Shown: positions 45,618 through 53,635 of the stretch, one piece after another
Numbering within the stretch: the first letter of the stretch is position 1
Layout of the letters: the number at the start of each line of letters is the position of its first letter
DNA from: Chryseobacterium oncorhynchi
GTDB taxonomy: Bacteria > Bacteroidota > Bacteroidia > Flavobacteriales > Weeksellaceae
Assembly: GCF_002899895.1 (NCBI RefSeq)
Contig: NZ_PPEI02000003.1
Location: 558,001-622,000, forward strand
Length of the DNA: 64,000 bases
Direction of reading: 5' to 3'
Position numbers and translations under genes: made by a program
Notes under the pieces: generated by a model
The model's database searches: none
What the model was told of the DNA's origin: nothing
The model's input: only the letters and a program-made list of their open reading frames with translations

Positions 45618-45651
45618 AAATCTGAGGTCCTAACCGATAGACGAACGGGCC
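45580..45651 (-). tRNA. tRNA-Glu (TTC), copy 1, integration target
   Basis: 72 nt, CCA not encoded. Acceptor stem GGCCCGT/ACGGGCT, loop TTTTCAT with anticodon TTC, T-arm GGGGTTCGATTCCCC. Identical to copies 2 and 3. The element joined at its 3' end without altering it. Confidence 0.95.
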
Positions 45652-45718
45652 CTCTATCTTCCATTACCTAAGTAATGTGTTAGTTTTTTGTTTTTATAAG
45701 TATCAACTCTTAATCTTG

Positions 45719-45790
45719 TAGCCCGTAGGGGAATCGAACCCCTCTTACCAGAATGAAAATCTGAGGTCCTAACCGATAGACGAACGGGCC
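45719..45790 (-). tRNA. tRNA-Glu (TTC), copy 2
   Basis: 72 nt, identical in sequence to copy 1; anticodon loop TTTTCAT. Confidence 0.95.
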
Positions 45791-45833
45791 GGTTAGATTT
45801 TGTTGTAAATAATAGCTTTTCTACTTTTTCTTT

Positions 45834-45865
45834 AAAAAACCACTGATGTTATACAGTGGTTTTTT
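45834..45865. terminator. Bidirectional-looking terminator between tRNA-Glu copies 2 and 3
   Basis: AAAAAACCACTG / CAGTGGTTTTTT hairpin with an 8-base loop and A/T runs on both sides. It would end transcripts from rpsT and tRNA copy 3, implying that copies 1 and 2 need their own promoter. Confidence 0.65.
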
Positions 45866-45875
45866 AAGATTTAAG

Positions 45876-45947
45876 TAGCCCGTAGGGGAATCGAACCCCT
45901 CTTACCAGAATGAAAATCTGAGGTCCTAACCGATAGACGAACGGGCC
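45876..45947 (-). tRNA. tRNA-Glu (TTC), copy 3
   Basis: 72 nt, identical to copies 1 and 2. It lies 10 bases after the rpsT stop on the same strand, so it is likely cotranscribed with it. Confidence 0.95.
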
Positions 45948-45957
45948 AGCTATATTT

Positions 45958-46212
45958 TTACGCTAATTTATTAACGTGCTTTGTTAATTTGCTTTTCAAG
46001 TTAGCTGCTTTGTTTTTGTGGATAATATTTTTCTTAGCTAATTTATCCAATAAAGCGATAACCTTTGGCAGTTGTTCTGTAGCTGCAGCTTTGTTTTCCT
46101 CATTTCTTAAGGTTTTCAACGCTGTTCTAGCAGTCTTGTGATAATATCTGTTACGAAGTCTTCTATTTTCGTTTTGTCTAATTCTTTTTAGAGCTGATTT
46201 ATGATTTGCCAT
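45958..46212 (-). CDS. rpsT: 30S ribosomal protein S20
   Basis: 84 residues from the ATG at 46212 ([15 protein letters not shown]), the conserved S20 start; the in-frame ATG 21 bases upstream adds MHSHLND, which S20 lacks. Basic, three-helix protein with [17 protein letters not shown] and [11 protein letters not shown]. It binds 16S rRNA in early 30S assembly. A -7 box (TAGTTTTG on the minus strand, 46231-46238) lies 19 bases upstream. Confidence 0.95.
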   Translation of the reverse strand: MANHKSALKRIRQNENRRLRNRYYHKTARTALKTLRNEENKAAATEQLPKVIALLDKLAKKNIIHKNKAANLKSKLTKHVNKLA

Positions 46213-46230
46213 ATCGTTTAAATGTGAGTG

Positions 46231-46238
46231 CAAAACTA
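46231..46238 (-). promoter_or_regulatory. -7 box of rpsT
   Basis: Minus strand TAGTTTTG fits TAnnTTTG, 18 bases before the rpsT ATG. Confidence 0.5.
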
Positions 46239-46278
46239 TAAACTTTTTCTTTAACTACCAAATTTATTTTGAAAATTT

Positions 46279-46599
46279 TTAATTTTCTTCTGAAAGGTAC
46301 TTTCTAAGCTTATCTATTGCTTGTTCTATTTTTAAATTTTCCTGTTCTTTTTCTATTTTTTTGATCGTATTTCCAAGCATGATCAGTGCATTGTTCCATT
46401 CCCCAGTTGTATTGGTGAAAGTAAGCTCGTCTATTGTTACTTCAAAAGCAACCCTTTCTCCAGTCCTATAAAGTCTGAAACTTATTTTATCATCCCTGCC
46501 TGTAATCCCTTCTTCATTGATTTGTAAATCGTAACTTTTTGGGTTAGAGTGGACTTTTTTAAAAAGCAATTTTGCTTCTTGTATTTTTAAATCCGGCAT
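46279..46599 (-). CDS. Hypothetical small cytoplasmic protein
   Basis: 106 residues, no signal peptide or membrane segment. Beta-rich first half (YDLQINEEGITGRDDKISFRLYRTGERVAFEVTIDELTFTNT) and a charged helical C-terminus (IKKIEKEQENLKIEQAIDKLRKYL). It starts 14 bases after the tRNA-Glu copy 4 on the same strand, so it may be read from the tRNA promoter. I do not recognise the family. Confidence 0.6.
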   Translation of the reverse strand: MPDLKIQEAKLLFKKVHSNPKSYDLQINEEGITGRDDKISFRLYRTGERVAFEVTIDELTFTNTTGEWNNALIMLGNTIKKIEKEQENLKIEQAIDKLRKYLSEEN

Positions 46600-46613
46600 G
46601 ATATCAAATTTGG

Positions 46614-46685
46614 TAGCCTATAGGGGAATCGAACCCCTGTTGCAAGAATGAAAATCTTGAGTCCTTACCACTAGACGAATAGGCC
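46614..46685 (-). tRNA. tRNA-Glu (TTC), copy 4 (diverged)
   Basis: 72 nt; acceptor GGCCTAT/ATAGGCT, anticodon stem CAAGA/TCTTG with loop TTTTCAT (anticodon TTC). It differs from copies 1-3 in the acceptor, anticodon and D stems. A -7 box (TATTTTTG, minus strand, 46700-46707) precedes it. Confidence 0.9.
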
Positions 46686-46699
46686 AAATTTTGAGGTTG

Positions 46700-46707
46700 C
46701 AAAAATA
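46700..46707 (-). promoter_or_regulatory. -7 box of tRNA-Glu copy 4
   Basis: Minus strand TATTTTTG fits TAnnTTTG, 14 bases before the tRNA 5' end. Confidence 0.5.
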
Positions 46708-46744
46708 ACAATTAACTTTTAAACCTCAAAATTATTTTTTTAAA

Positions 46745-48031
46745 TTATTTATAAACTTTTTGTATCACCGTGTTTTTGATACCTTTAGCTTCAACCTCTT
46801 TCTGAAGCTTTACAGCATCTTCCAACGTATATACTTTTCCATAGGTGTAATAAAAAACACCACTGTCTTTTTCTCTTTCCACATCTTTCAGGTTTTGAAG
46901 GATGTATGAATTCCCGTTTAATTTTTCACCGGTGTACACTTCAAGGGTATAATAACCCATGTTTATTCTCTGGTTTGGCATAAACCCTACCGCAAAGGCA
47001 TTTCTAAATCCTGCGTCTTTAGCGCTTTTCAGATTGATGTCTTTTACAGAAGCCATATTGGTTACTGCGTAGTAATATTTGTACTGTCCGTTTTCTTTAA
47101 GAGTCAGGATATAGCTTAATCCTTTCAACGCCGGATCATTCTCATTATATTTCGTAGGAGAACTCATCAATAATATTCTGAAATCATTTTTCAGCGGAGT
47201 TTCAGCCGGTTTTTCAGGTTCTTGCTTTCTGGTGGTAAAAGATCCTCCGGATTTTCTGTCAACCGCTTTTTTATAATCAATGATAGCATTATAGATACTT
47301 TCTGATATTTCATTCTGCCCTTTTTCTGAGGCAATGTAGTGGCTTTCCTCCGGATGATTGATAAAACCTGTTTCTATCAATACAGAAGGCATGGCATTCA
47401 TACGCAGAACGTGAAGGTTTTTCTGAAATACCCCTCTTGAAGATCTCTTGTCTTTATTCACAAAATTATCTTCTACCAATCCTCCCAAAAGAAGACTGGA
47501 CTCAAGATACTTGCTTTGTTGAAGTTTTAACGCAATGAGAGACTCCGGAGATTCCGGATTGTAGGATCCGAAAGTCTGCTTATCCTTTTCATCCAGAAAG
47601 ATCACGTCATTTTCTCTCTTTGCAACCTCAAGGTTTTCATTGTTTTGGTTAGGCCCCTGTACATAAGTTTCTGTTCCATAAGCTGTAGGTCTTGCTGAAG
47701 AGTTACAGTGAATAGAAACAAATAAATCAGCCTTACTCCTGTTGGCAAGGTTGGTTCTGTCAGAGAGAGAAGGGTATTCATCTATCTTACGGGTATAGAT
47801 AACCTTGAAATCTCTGTTTTTTTCAAGCATTGCCCCAACCTTTAGGGTAATGGCAAGCGTAATGTCTTTTTCTGCGACTCTTCCAATGTCCGAATAGGAC
47901 CTGTTAGCCCCATGATCACTTCCTCCGTGTCCTGCATCCAAAACGATTGTAAATTTCTTTTGAGAGAAAAAAAAGTTACTCATTAAGATGAGGAGAAATG
48001 ATAAAATTATTTTAAAATTTTGTTTGTGCAT
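46745..48031 (-). CDS. N-acetylmuramoyl-L-alanine amidase (Amidase_3) with SPOR-like tail
   Basis: 428 residues with a signal peptide ending at FFSQ (about 23). Amidase_3 domain (about 25-260): TIVLDAGHGGSDHGA (zinc His), E in RVAEKDITLAI, DLFVSIHCNSSA (second His) and SVLIETGFINHPEE (catalytic Glu). The C-terminal 150 residues look like two SPOR-type folds (YYYAVTNMASVKDINLKSAKDAGF, YYTYGKVYTLEDAVKLQKEV). It cleaves peptide stems from peptidoglycan glycan strands in the periplasm, probably at cell separation. Divergent from lptD. Confidence 0.9.
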   Translation of the reverse strand: MHKQNFKIILSFLLILMSNFFFSQKKFTIVLDAGHGGSDHGANRSYSDIGRVAEKDITLAITLKVGAMLEKNRDFKVIYTRKIDEYPSLSDRTNLANRSKADLFVSIHCNSSARPTAYGTETYVQGPNQNNENLEVAKRENDVIFLDEKDKQTFGSYNPESPESLIALKLQQSKYLESSLLLGGLVEDNFVNKDKRSSRGVFQKNLHVLRMNAMPSVLIETGFINHPEESHYIASEKGQNEISESIYNAIIDYKKAVDRKSGGSFTTRKQEPEKPAETPLKNDFRILLMSSPTKYNENDPALKGLSYILTLKENGQYKYYYAVTNMASVKDINLKSAKDAGFRNAFAVGFMPNQRINMGYYTLEVYTGEKLNGNSYILQNLKDVEREKDSGVFYYTYGKVYTLEDAVKLQKEVEAKGIKNTVIQKVYK

Positions 48032-48084
48032 CTTACAGTTATAAAAATTATATTAATTTTGGGCCTTAATTATATATAATAAAA

Positions 48085-50670
48085 TTGGCCAAAACCGTCC
48101 TCAAAAATATATTACAAATTTTAATTATCCTAATTTTTAACAATTTTTTAGCACAAAAAACGTCTGAGAAATTGCCTAAAAATGCGGTTAATGATACTAT
48201 TTCCAAAAAGGATACCATAGTTGTAAAAAAAGAAGCTTTAGATGATATACTTCATACAAAAGCAGATGATCAACGAAGAGATATCCCCAAGAAGATGACA
48301 TTCCTTAACAAGAATGCCCAGGTAAAATACCAGGATATGCAGATTGATGCAGATTATATTTCCATTGATGATAATAAAAATCTGATCTATGCCAGGGGGA
48401 AACAAGACTCTTTAGGAAAAATAATAGAACCTGTAATCACTACACAGGCAGGGAAAAAATACGAAACCAACGAGTTTAGTTATAATACAAAAACTAAACA
48501 GGCTATTGCTTTCAATGCCAGAACGGAAGAAAGCGAAGGGGTGATTATAGCCCAAAAAACAAAAAAATATAATGACTCTGTGTTTGCAATGCGAAAAGCA
48601 GATTATACCACAGATGAATATTTTCTTAAGAAAAAAGATACGGCTGCGGATTATTTTATGAGGGCTTACAATATCAAGCTTATCAAAACAAAAAATAAAT
48701 CTCAGATCGTTACCGGACCTATTCAAATGTTTATAGAACAGGTTCCTACACCTCTATATCTGCCGTTTGCTATCTTGCCATTTTCTGATAAAAGAGCAGC
48801 CGGTATTCTGATCCCAAGTTTCGGGGAAAGAGAAGATGTAGGTTTCTTCCTGAATGGAATAGGGTATTACCAACCGATTGGAGAACATTTTGACCTAAAA
48901 GTCCTTGCTGATATTTATACCAAAGGAAGCTGGAACCTTCGTCCTCAGGTGAACTACCAGAAGAAATACCGTTATTCAGGAACCTTTAATGCGGATGTTG
49001 GAACAATGGTAAGAGGAATCAAGGGACTGGATGATTATAATAAAAACAGTACCTATAGAATCAACTGGAGTCACGCACAGGATGTTAAAGCGAACCCTTT
49101 CCTTACGTTTAGTGCGCAGGTGGATATCGTAAGTACGAAGTTTTATAACAACACACTTAACAACAGTAATATTTTCAACCAAAATGTCCTGAATACTCAG
49201 CAAAACTCTACGGTAACTCTTACCAAGAGATTTCTGAAGCTTCCGGTAACTATTACAGGAACTGCATCTTATTCTCAGAATTTTGCAACAGGTTCTTCCG
49301 ATCTTCGTTTACCACAAATGAACGTAGCGGTTAATCAGTTTTATCTGTTTAAATCAAAAACAGGAGTGAGACAGGGACTTCTTGAAAATATTACGGTAAA
49401 TACTGGTTTTAACCTTACCAACTTTGTAAGCACTCAGGAAAATGAATTGTTTAAAAAGGAAATGTGGGATAAAATGCAGACGGGTCTTAAGAACAATATT
49501 GCGTTGGCTACCAATACTACATTGGCGAAGTATTTTACTTTCAGTTTAAGTGCCAATATTGACAATGGTTTAACGACAAAAACACTTAACAGATATTATG
49601 ATCCTATAAAGAATGTTACAGTGGATGAGATCAATAAAAATTTCACAGGATATTCTACTTTCTCTACAACAGCCAGTCTTCAGACAACGCTTTACGGGAT
49701 GATGAAGTTCAAAAAAGGATCAGCTGTAGAGGCAATAAGACATATGATGATTCCAAGTATAGGATTTACGTATGCTCCGGATTTTTCAAGTCCTAACTTC
49801 GGATATTATAGAAATTATTATAATGCAACAGGTGCTATTACTCCATATTCCATTTTTGAAAAAGGGATCATAGGAAGCCCGTCAAGTGGTATGGTAGGAG
49901 CTTTAGGCTTTAGTATCGGGAATAATATAGAAATGAAAGTAAAGTCTAAGAGTGACTCAACTGGTGTGAAGAAGATCAAGATCTTTGAATCCCTAAACCT
50001 TACAGGAAGCTATAACTTTGCTGCAAAAACTCACCCATGGTCTATTTTCACCATCAATGGGCAGTCTTCTTTCTTTAATAACAAACTTACAGTAAATACA
50101 AGTCTTTCCCTTGAACCTTATAAAATTGAGTTTTTACCAGGACAGGATACAGGAATCAGAACTGAACAATTTGGACATTTCGGAGTACAGGGATTCAATG
50201 TTCAGTTATCTTATCCTTTAAGCAGCGAACTTTTTGGAGAAAAGAAAGATTATGCTAAAAAGTATTCCATGAAAGGAGAGGTTCGAAATGAAAATTATTA
50301 TTTTGATGATGATCATTATGCTCATTTCGATCAAGCTTGGACCTTGAATGTTAATGCAAATTATGCTTATTCAAAAGGTCTTAGCCGATTTGGTAGCAAA
50401 ATTGCATCCATTGGTCTTGACGGAAGCATTAAGCTTACCCCATATTGGAACATCAATGGAAGTACTCACTATGACTTGGTGACCAAAGAATTGGCATATA
50501 CAAGGATTGGTTTTTCAAGAGATCAGCGAAGCTTTACCATTAATTTTAACTGGGTGCCATTCGGGCAATATAAAGTGTATGACTTCTTTATTGGGATCAA
50601 AGCCAATATCTTAAGCGATGCATTGAAGTATAAAGACCGAAGCTTTACACAGCCAAATTCACCTTTCTAA
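48085..50670 (+). CDS. lptD: LPS-assembly protein LptD (OstA-like)
   Basis: 861 residues. The TTG at 48085 is the only start that keeps the signal peptide (MAKTVLKNILQILIILIFNNFLAQ). N-terminal beta-jellyroll OstA/LptA domain (about 80-200, YQDMQIDADYISIDDNKNLIYARG), then a large barrel with IEQVPTPLYLPFAILPF, the conserved entry of the flavobacterial LptD barrel, to the C-terminus. It receives LPS at the outer membrane and inserts it in the outer leaflet. Divergent from the amidase; the two share a 53-base promoter region. Confidence 0.85.
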   Translation: MAKTVLKNILQILIILIFNNFLAQKTSEKLPKNAVNDTISKKDTIVVKKEALDDILHTKADDQRRDIPKKMTFLNKNAQVKYQDMQIDADYISIDDNKNLIYARGKQDSLGKIIEPVITTQAGKKYETNEFSYNTKTKQAIAFNARTEESEGVIIAQKTKKYNDSVFAMRKADYTTDEYFLKKKDTAADYFMRAYNIKLIKTKNKSQIVTGPIQMFIEQVPTPLYLPFAILPFSDKRAAGILIPSFGEREDVGFFLNGIGYYQPIGEHFDLKVLADIYTKGSWNLRPQVNYQKKYRYSGTFNADVGTMVRGIKGLDDYNKNSTYRINWSHAQDVKANPFLTFSAQVDIVSTKFYNNTLNNSNIFNQNVLNTQQNSTVTLTKRFLKLPVTITGTASYSQNFATGSSDLRLPQMNVAVNQFYLFKSKTGVRQGLLENITVNTGFNLTNFVSTQENELFKKEMWDKMQTGLKNNIALATNTTLAKYFTFSLSANIDNGLTTKTLNRYYDPIKNVTVDEINKNFTGYSTFSTTASLQTTLYGMMKFKKGSAVEAIRHMMIPSIGFTYAPDFSSPNFGYYRNYYNATGAITPYSIFEKGIIGSPSSGMVGALGFSIGNNIEMKVKSKSDSTGVKKIKIFESLNLTGSYNFAAKTHPWSIFTINGQSSFFNNKLTVNTSLSLEPYKIEFLPGQDTGIRTEQFGHFGVQGFNVQLSYPLSSELFGEKKDYAKKYSMKGEVRNENYYFDDDHYAHFDQAWTLNVNANYAYSKGLSRFGSKIASIGLDGSIKLTPYWNINGSTHYDLVTKELAYTRIGFSRDQRSFTINFNWVPFGQYKVYDFFIGIKANILSDALKYKDRSFTQPNSPF

Positions 50671-50700
50671 TATCAGATTGGCATTTGTGAATATAAATTT

Positions 50701-50708
50701 TATATTTG
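50701..50708 (+). promoter_or_regulatory. -7 box before ridA
   Basis: TATATTTG fits TAnnTTTG, 90 bases upstream of the ridA ATG; the intervening leader has no coding ORF. Confidence 0.4.
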
Positions 50709-50798
50709 CAAGCAAAATAAAATCTAATGAAATCGGCTGGAAAGGAAAAAATGAAGAGGACGATTCCATATGGCCATTAAAAAAATAAATATCCACAT

Positions 50799-51179
50799 AT
50801 GAAACAAATAATCAACACAGTTAATGCACCTGCAGCAATCGGGCCTTATTCACAAGCTAATATGGCAAATGGAGTGTTATACATCTCCGGACAGATTCCT
50901 GTAGATCCTGCAACTGGTAAATTGGTAGAGGGAATTGAAAAAGAAACGCATCAGGTAATGAAAAACCTTGAAGCAATTCTTACTGAGGCTGGAATGACTT
51001 TCAAAAATGTTGTAAAGGCAACAATTTTCCTTAAAAGTATGGATGATTTTGCTGTAATGAATGATATTTATGCTTCTTATTTAGATGCTGAAAGCTACCC
51101 TGCTCGTGAAACAGTACAGGTTTCTTGTTTGCCTAAAAATGTGGATATCGAAATTTCTATGATTGCACATCAAGATTAA
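50799..51179 (+). CDS. ridA: RidA-family enamine/imine deaminase
   Basis: 126 residues, family length. APAAIGPYSQANMANGVLYISGQIP at the N-terminus, NLEAILTEAGMTFKNVVKATIFL in the middle and ESYPARETVQVSCLPKN (the catalytic Arg) near the end. It removes reactive 2-aminoacrylate and similar enamines in the cytoplasm. Its stop overlaps the next start (TAATG). Confidence 0.93.
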   Translation: MKQIINTVNAPAAIGPYSQANMANGVLYISGQIPVDPATGKLVEGIEKETHQVMKNLEAILTEAGMTFKNVVKATIFLKSMDDFAVMNDIYASYLDAESYPARETVQVSCLPKNVDIEISMIAHQD

Positions 51180-51634
51180 TGAATTTTATAAGAAATACAA
51201 TTGCGGTGTTGGTAGGTCTTGGTATTGCAGGGCTTATTATTACTCTTGGTATAAGGGTTTTTCCGCAATGGGTTACTTTTGAGGCCTTTGCTCCATTTGA
51301 GCATTGGCAAAGGTTTCTTTTCAGTATGAAAGATGATAAAGCCTTTTTTGGCTTCCTTTTGTTTATTTCTGGATTAGGAACTACAATTGGAGGTGTAGCA
51401 ACGGCAATTATCGTTAAATATGCCAAAGTAGCCTACGCAATTCTGATCGGTTTTATTATGCTTTTCATTGCGATGTTGGATGTGATTATATTTCCTTATC
51501 ATCCTACATTCTATAAGATTTCTATTTTCCTTACCTTTTTCCCGTTTTCCTGGATTGGTGGTAAGATTGTAGAAGTTATTTATGAACGAAATAAGAAGAA
51601 AAGAATCGCTGAAAAAATGAATAAACCCAAATAA
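51179..51634 (+). CDS. Small integral membrane protein, unknown
   Basis: 151 residues with four predicted membrane segments (about 5-25, 56-80, 83-105, 113-135) and a very basic C-terminus (ERNKKKRIAEKMNKPK) placing it in the cytoplasm. One-base overlap with ridA (TAATG) indicates coupling. No family recognised. Confidence 0.65.
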   Translation: MNFIRNTIAVLVGLGIAGLIITLGIRVFPQWVTFEAFAPFEHWQRFLFSMKDDKAFFGFLLFISGLGTTIGGVATAIIVKYAKVAYAILIGFIMLFIAMLDVIIFPYHPTFYKISIFLTFFPFSWIGGKIVEVIYERNKKKRIAEKMNKPK

Positions 51635-51641
51635 AAATAAT

Positions 51642-51673
51642 AAAAAACGCTGCAAATATTTGCAGCGTTTTTT
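51642..51673. terminator. Shared terminator between the ridA operon and degP
   Basis: AAAAAACGCTGCAAA / TTTGCAGCGTTTTTT hairpin, symmetrical with A and T tracts, serving the plus-strand membrane gene and the convergent minus-strand degP. Confidence 0.8.
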
Positions 51674-51706
51674 GTTGATATGAAAATAACTATTGTTTAG
51701 TTTTGA

Positions 51707-53236
51707 TTAAGGCATTTTAAATCCTTTAGTATAAATTCTTCCGTAGTCATCTACAAATTTCACTTGTACATTTCCTTGGTATTTATCCAGAATCTTTTCT
51801 ACATCTTTCTGTGAATTCACAGGCTTACCATTCACCTCAATGATGATATAGTTGTCTACAATTCCGATTTTTGCCATTTCACTACCTTCTGATACATTCT
51901 TGGCAACTACACCGCTGTTCAGTCCGTATTCTGTTTTGAATCTTTCGGTAAGAGGATCAAACTCTGCTCCAATTTTTTCCGTAATGCTAAGATCTGCCTT
52001 TGTTCTGGTAGAAGTACCTCCTTTCTGGTCTCTAAGAGTTACACTTGTTGTAGATTCTTTACCATTTCTGGAATAAGTTACCTGTACCTTGTCACCAGGA
52101 CGCTTGCTTCCGATAGACATTGACAAGTCAGCAAAATCTGTAATATCATAGCTGTCTATTTTAGTAATGATATCACCTTTTTTAAGGCCTGCATCTTCTG
52201 CACCACTATTATCTCCAAATCCGGTAACATATACTCCTGAACCAGACTTAAGATTAGTCTTGTATTGTTTATTGTATGCTGCTACTAGCTGATCATTGGA
52301 AAGATCTAGAGATTGAACTCCAAGGAATCCTCTTTGTACAATACCAAACTTCTTGATATCCTCAACGATTTTTCTTGCTAAGTTAGCTGGAACGGCAAAT
52401 CCGTATCCTTGATAATATCCTGTAGTAGATTGGATGGCTGAGTTGATTCCGATTAGTTCACCATTAGTATTTACCAATGCACCACCAGAGTTACCCGGGT
52501 TGATTGCGGCATCTGTTTGGATGAAGCTTTCAATTGGATTAGCTGCTTTCCCTTGGCTTCCTAAGATTCCAATACCTCTTCCTTTAGCAGAAACAATCCC
52601 TGCCGTTACTGTAGAGTTTAACCCCAATGGGTTTCCTACTGCTAGTACCCATTGTCCTACGTCGATATTGTCTGAGTTCGCAAAGTTTAGGTAAGGCAGC
52701 CCTTTTTCCTCAATCTTTAATAAAGAAATATCAGTATTAGGGTCAGTACCAACTAAGGTTGCTATATATGATTTTTTGTTGCTCAGGACAACTTCAAGTT
52801 TATTAGCACCTGCTACAACGTGGTTATTCGAGATGATATAACCATCAGGAGAGATGATAACACCGGAACCCATCCCTGAAGGCATGTTGTCCGGAGCCTG
52901 CTGTTGTTTTTGCCTTTGTTGGCCTCTTCCCCCAAACGGGTCTCCGAAGAAATAATCGAAGAGATCCTGCTCAGATGCTCTGTTTGCTGTTCTGCTTTGA
53001 TAATTTTTAATCGTAACTACAGCAGGAACGGTTGTCTTTGCTGCTTTTACAAAGTCATCACCTACCGCTCCGGTATTCATTCCGGCAAAAGTTGCCGTAG
53101 GGGCGGATGTTGTGAAAAAAGATTGATCTCCGTTGTTGGAGGTATGTCCGAAATATTGTATGGCTCCAACGGTAGTAGCTCCAGAAATTACTCCGACTAC
53201 TGCAAATGGTAATAGTTTTTTTAAAGTATTCTTCAT
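51707..53236 (-). CDS. degP: HtrA/DegP serine protease with two PDZ domains
   Basis: 509 residues from the ATG at 53236 (MKNTLKKLLPFAVVG), which starts the membrane signal; a longer frame from 53326 adds 30 residues with no support. Trypsin-like domain with catalytic His in ISNNHVVAG, Asp in NTDISLLK and Ser in NPGNSGGAL; a linker rich in QRQKQQQ; PDZ1 (RGFLGVQSLD..AGLKKGDIITKI) and PDZ2 (GVVAKNVSEGSEM). It degrades or refolds misfolded envelope proteins. Three copies of ATTATGTCAT lie upstream. Confidence 0.93.
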   Translation of the reverse strand: MKNTLKKLLPFAVVGVISGATTVGAIQYFGHTSNNGDQSFFTTSAPTATFAGMNTGAVGDDFVKAAKTTVPAVVTIKNYQSRTANRASEQDLFDYFFGDPFGGRGQQRQKQQQAPDNMPSGMGSGVIISPDGYIISNNHVVAGANKLEVVLSNKKSYIATLVGTDPNTDISLLKIEEKGLPYLNFANSDNIDVGQWVLAVGNPLGLNSTVTAGIVSAKGRGIGILGSQGKAANPIESFIQTDAAINPGNSGGALVNTNGELIGINSAIQSTTGYYQGYGFAVPANLARKIVEDIKKFGIVQRGFLGVQSLDLSNDQLVAAYNKQYKTNLKSGSGVYVTGFGDNSGAEDAGLKKGDIITKIDSYDITDFADLSMSIGSKRPGDKVQVTYSRNGKESTTSVTLRDQKGGTSTRTKADLSITEKIGAEFDPLTERFKTEYGLNSGVVAKNVSEGSEMAKIGIVDNYIIIEVNGKPVNSQKDVEKILDKYQGNVQVKFVDDYGRIYTKGFKMP

Positions 53237-53348
53237 TGTATATCTTTCTTGTTTATTAATTAATTCTGATTTTGAGTAAACAAATTTAATGTTAAATAAG
53301 TAAGCAATTAGTATGCTATGTTTCAATTTTAACTAAAATTTAACGGGT

Positions 53349-53447
53349 ATTATGTCATTTTATGCATTATGTCATAATTGTTAACGCGATAGTTAACAAA
53401 AATTAAAAAATTATTAAAGAAAATGGTACGCTGTCATATGACATAAT
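53349..53447. promoter_or_regulatory. Three ATTATGTCAT boxes upstream of degP
   Basis: Direct copies at 53349-53358 and 53366-53375 (17 bases apart) and an inverted copy at 53438-53447 whose flank makes TGTCATATGACA. They lie 110-210 bases upstream of degP and before trhO on the other strand. Repetition and spacing suggest a regulator-binding cluster; none is known to me for this motif. Confidence 0.5.
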
Positions 53448-53593
53448 AGTGCAATGTAAAAGAGTATAGTATAGAAAAATCAATGCCATTGTGGTGTTTT
53501 CGTAATCAATTATTACTCATTGAGCAAAGCATTGTTAATCGAGCTTTTTGGATTGTGATTCTGCCTGAGAAATGTAATTAATTGAAAAATTAC

Positions 53594-53601
53594 TATCTTT
53601 G
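53594..53601 (+). promoter_or_regulatory. -7 box of trhO
   Basis: TATCTTTG fits TAnnTTTG, 34 bases before the ATG at 53636. Confidence 0.55.
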
Positions 53602-53635
53602 CAAAAATATTTTTCTCACTTAAACCGTTTATAGC

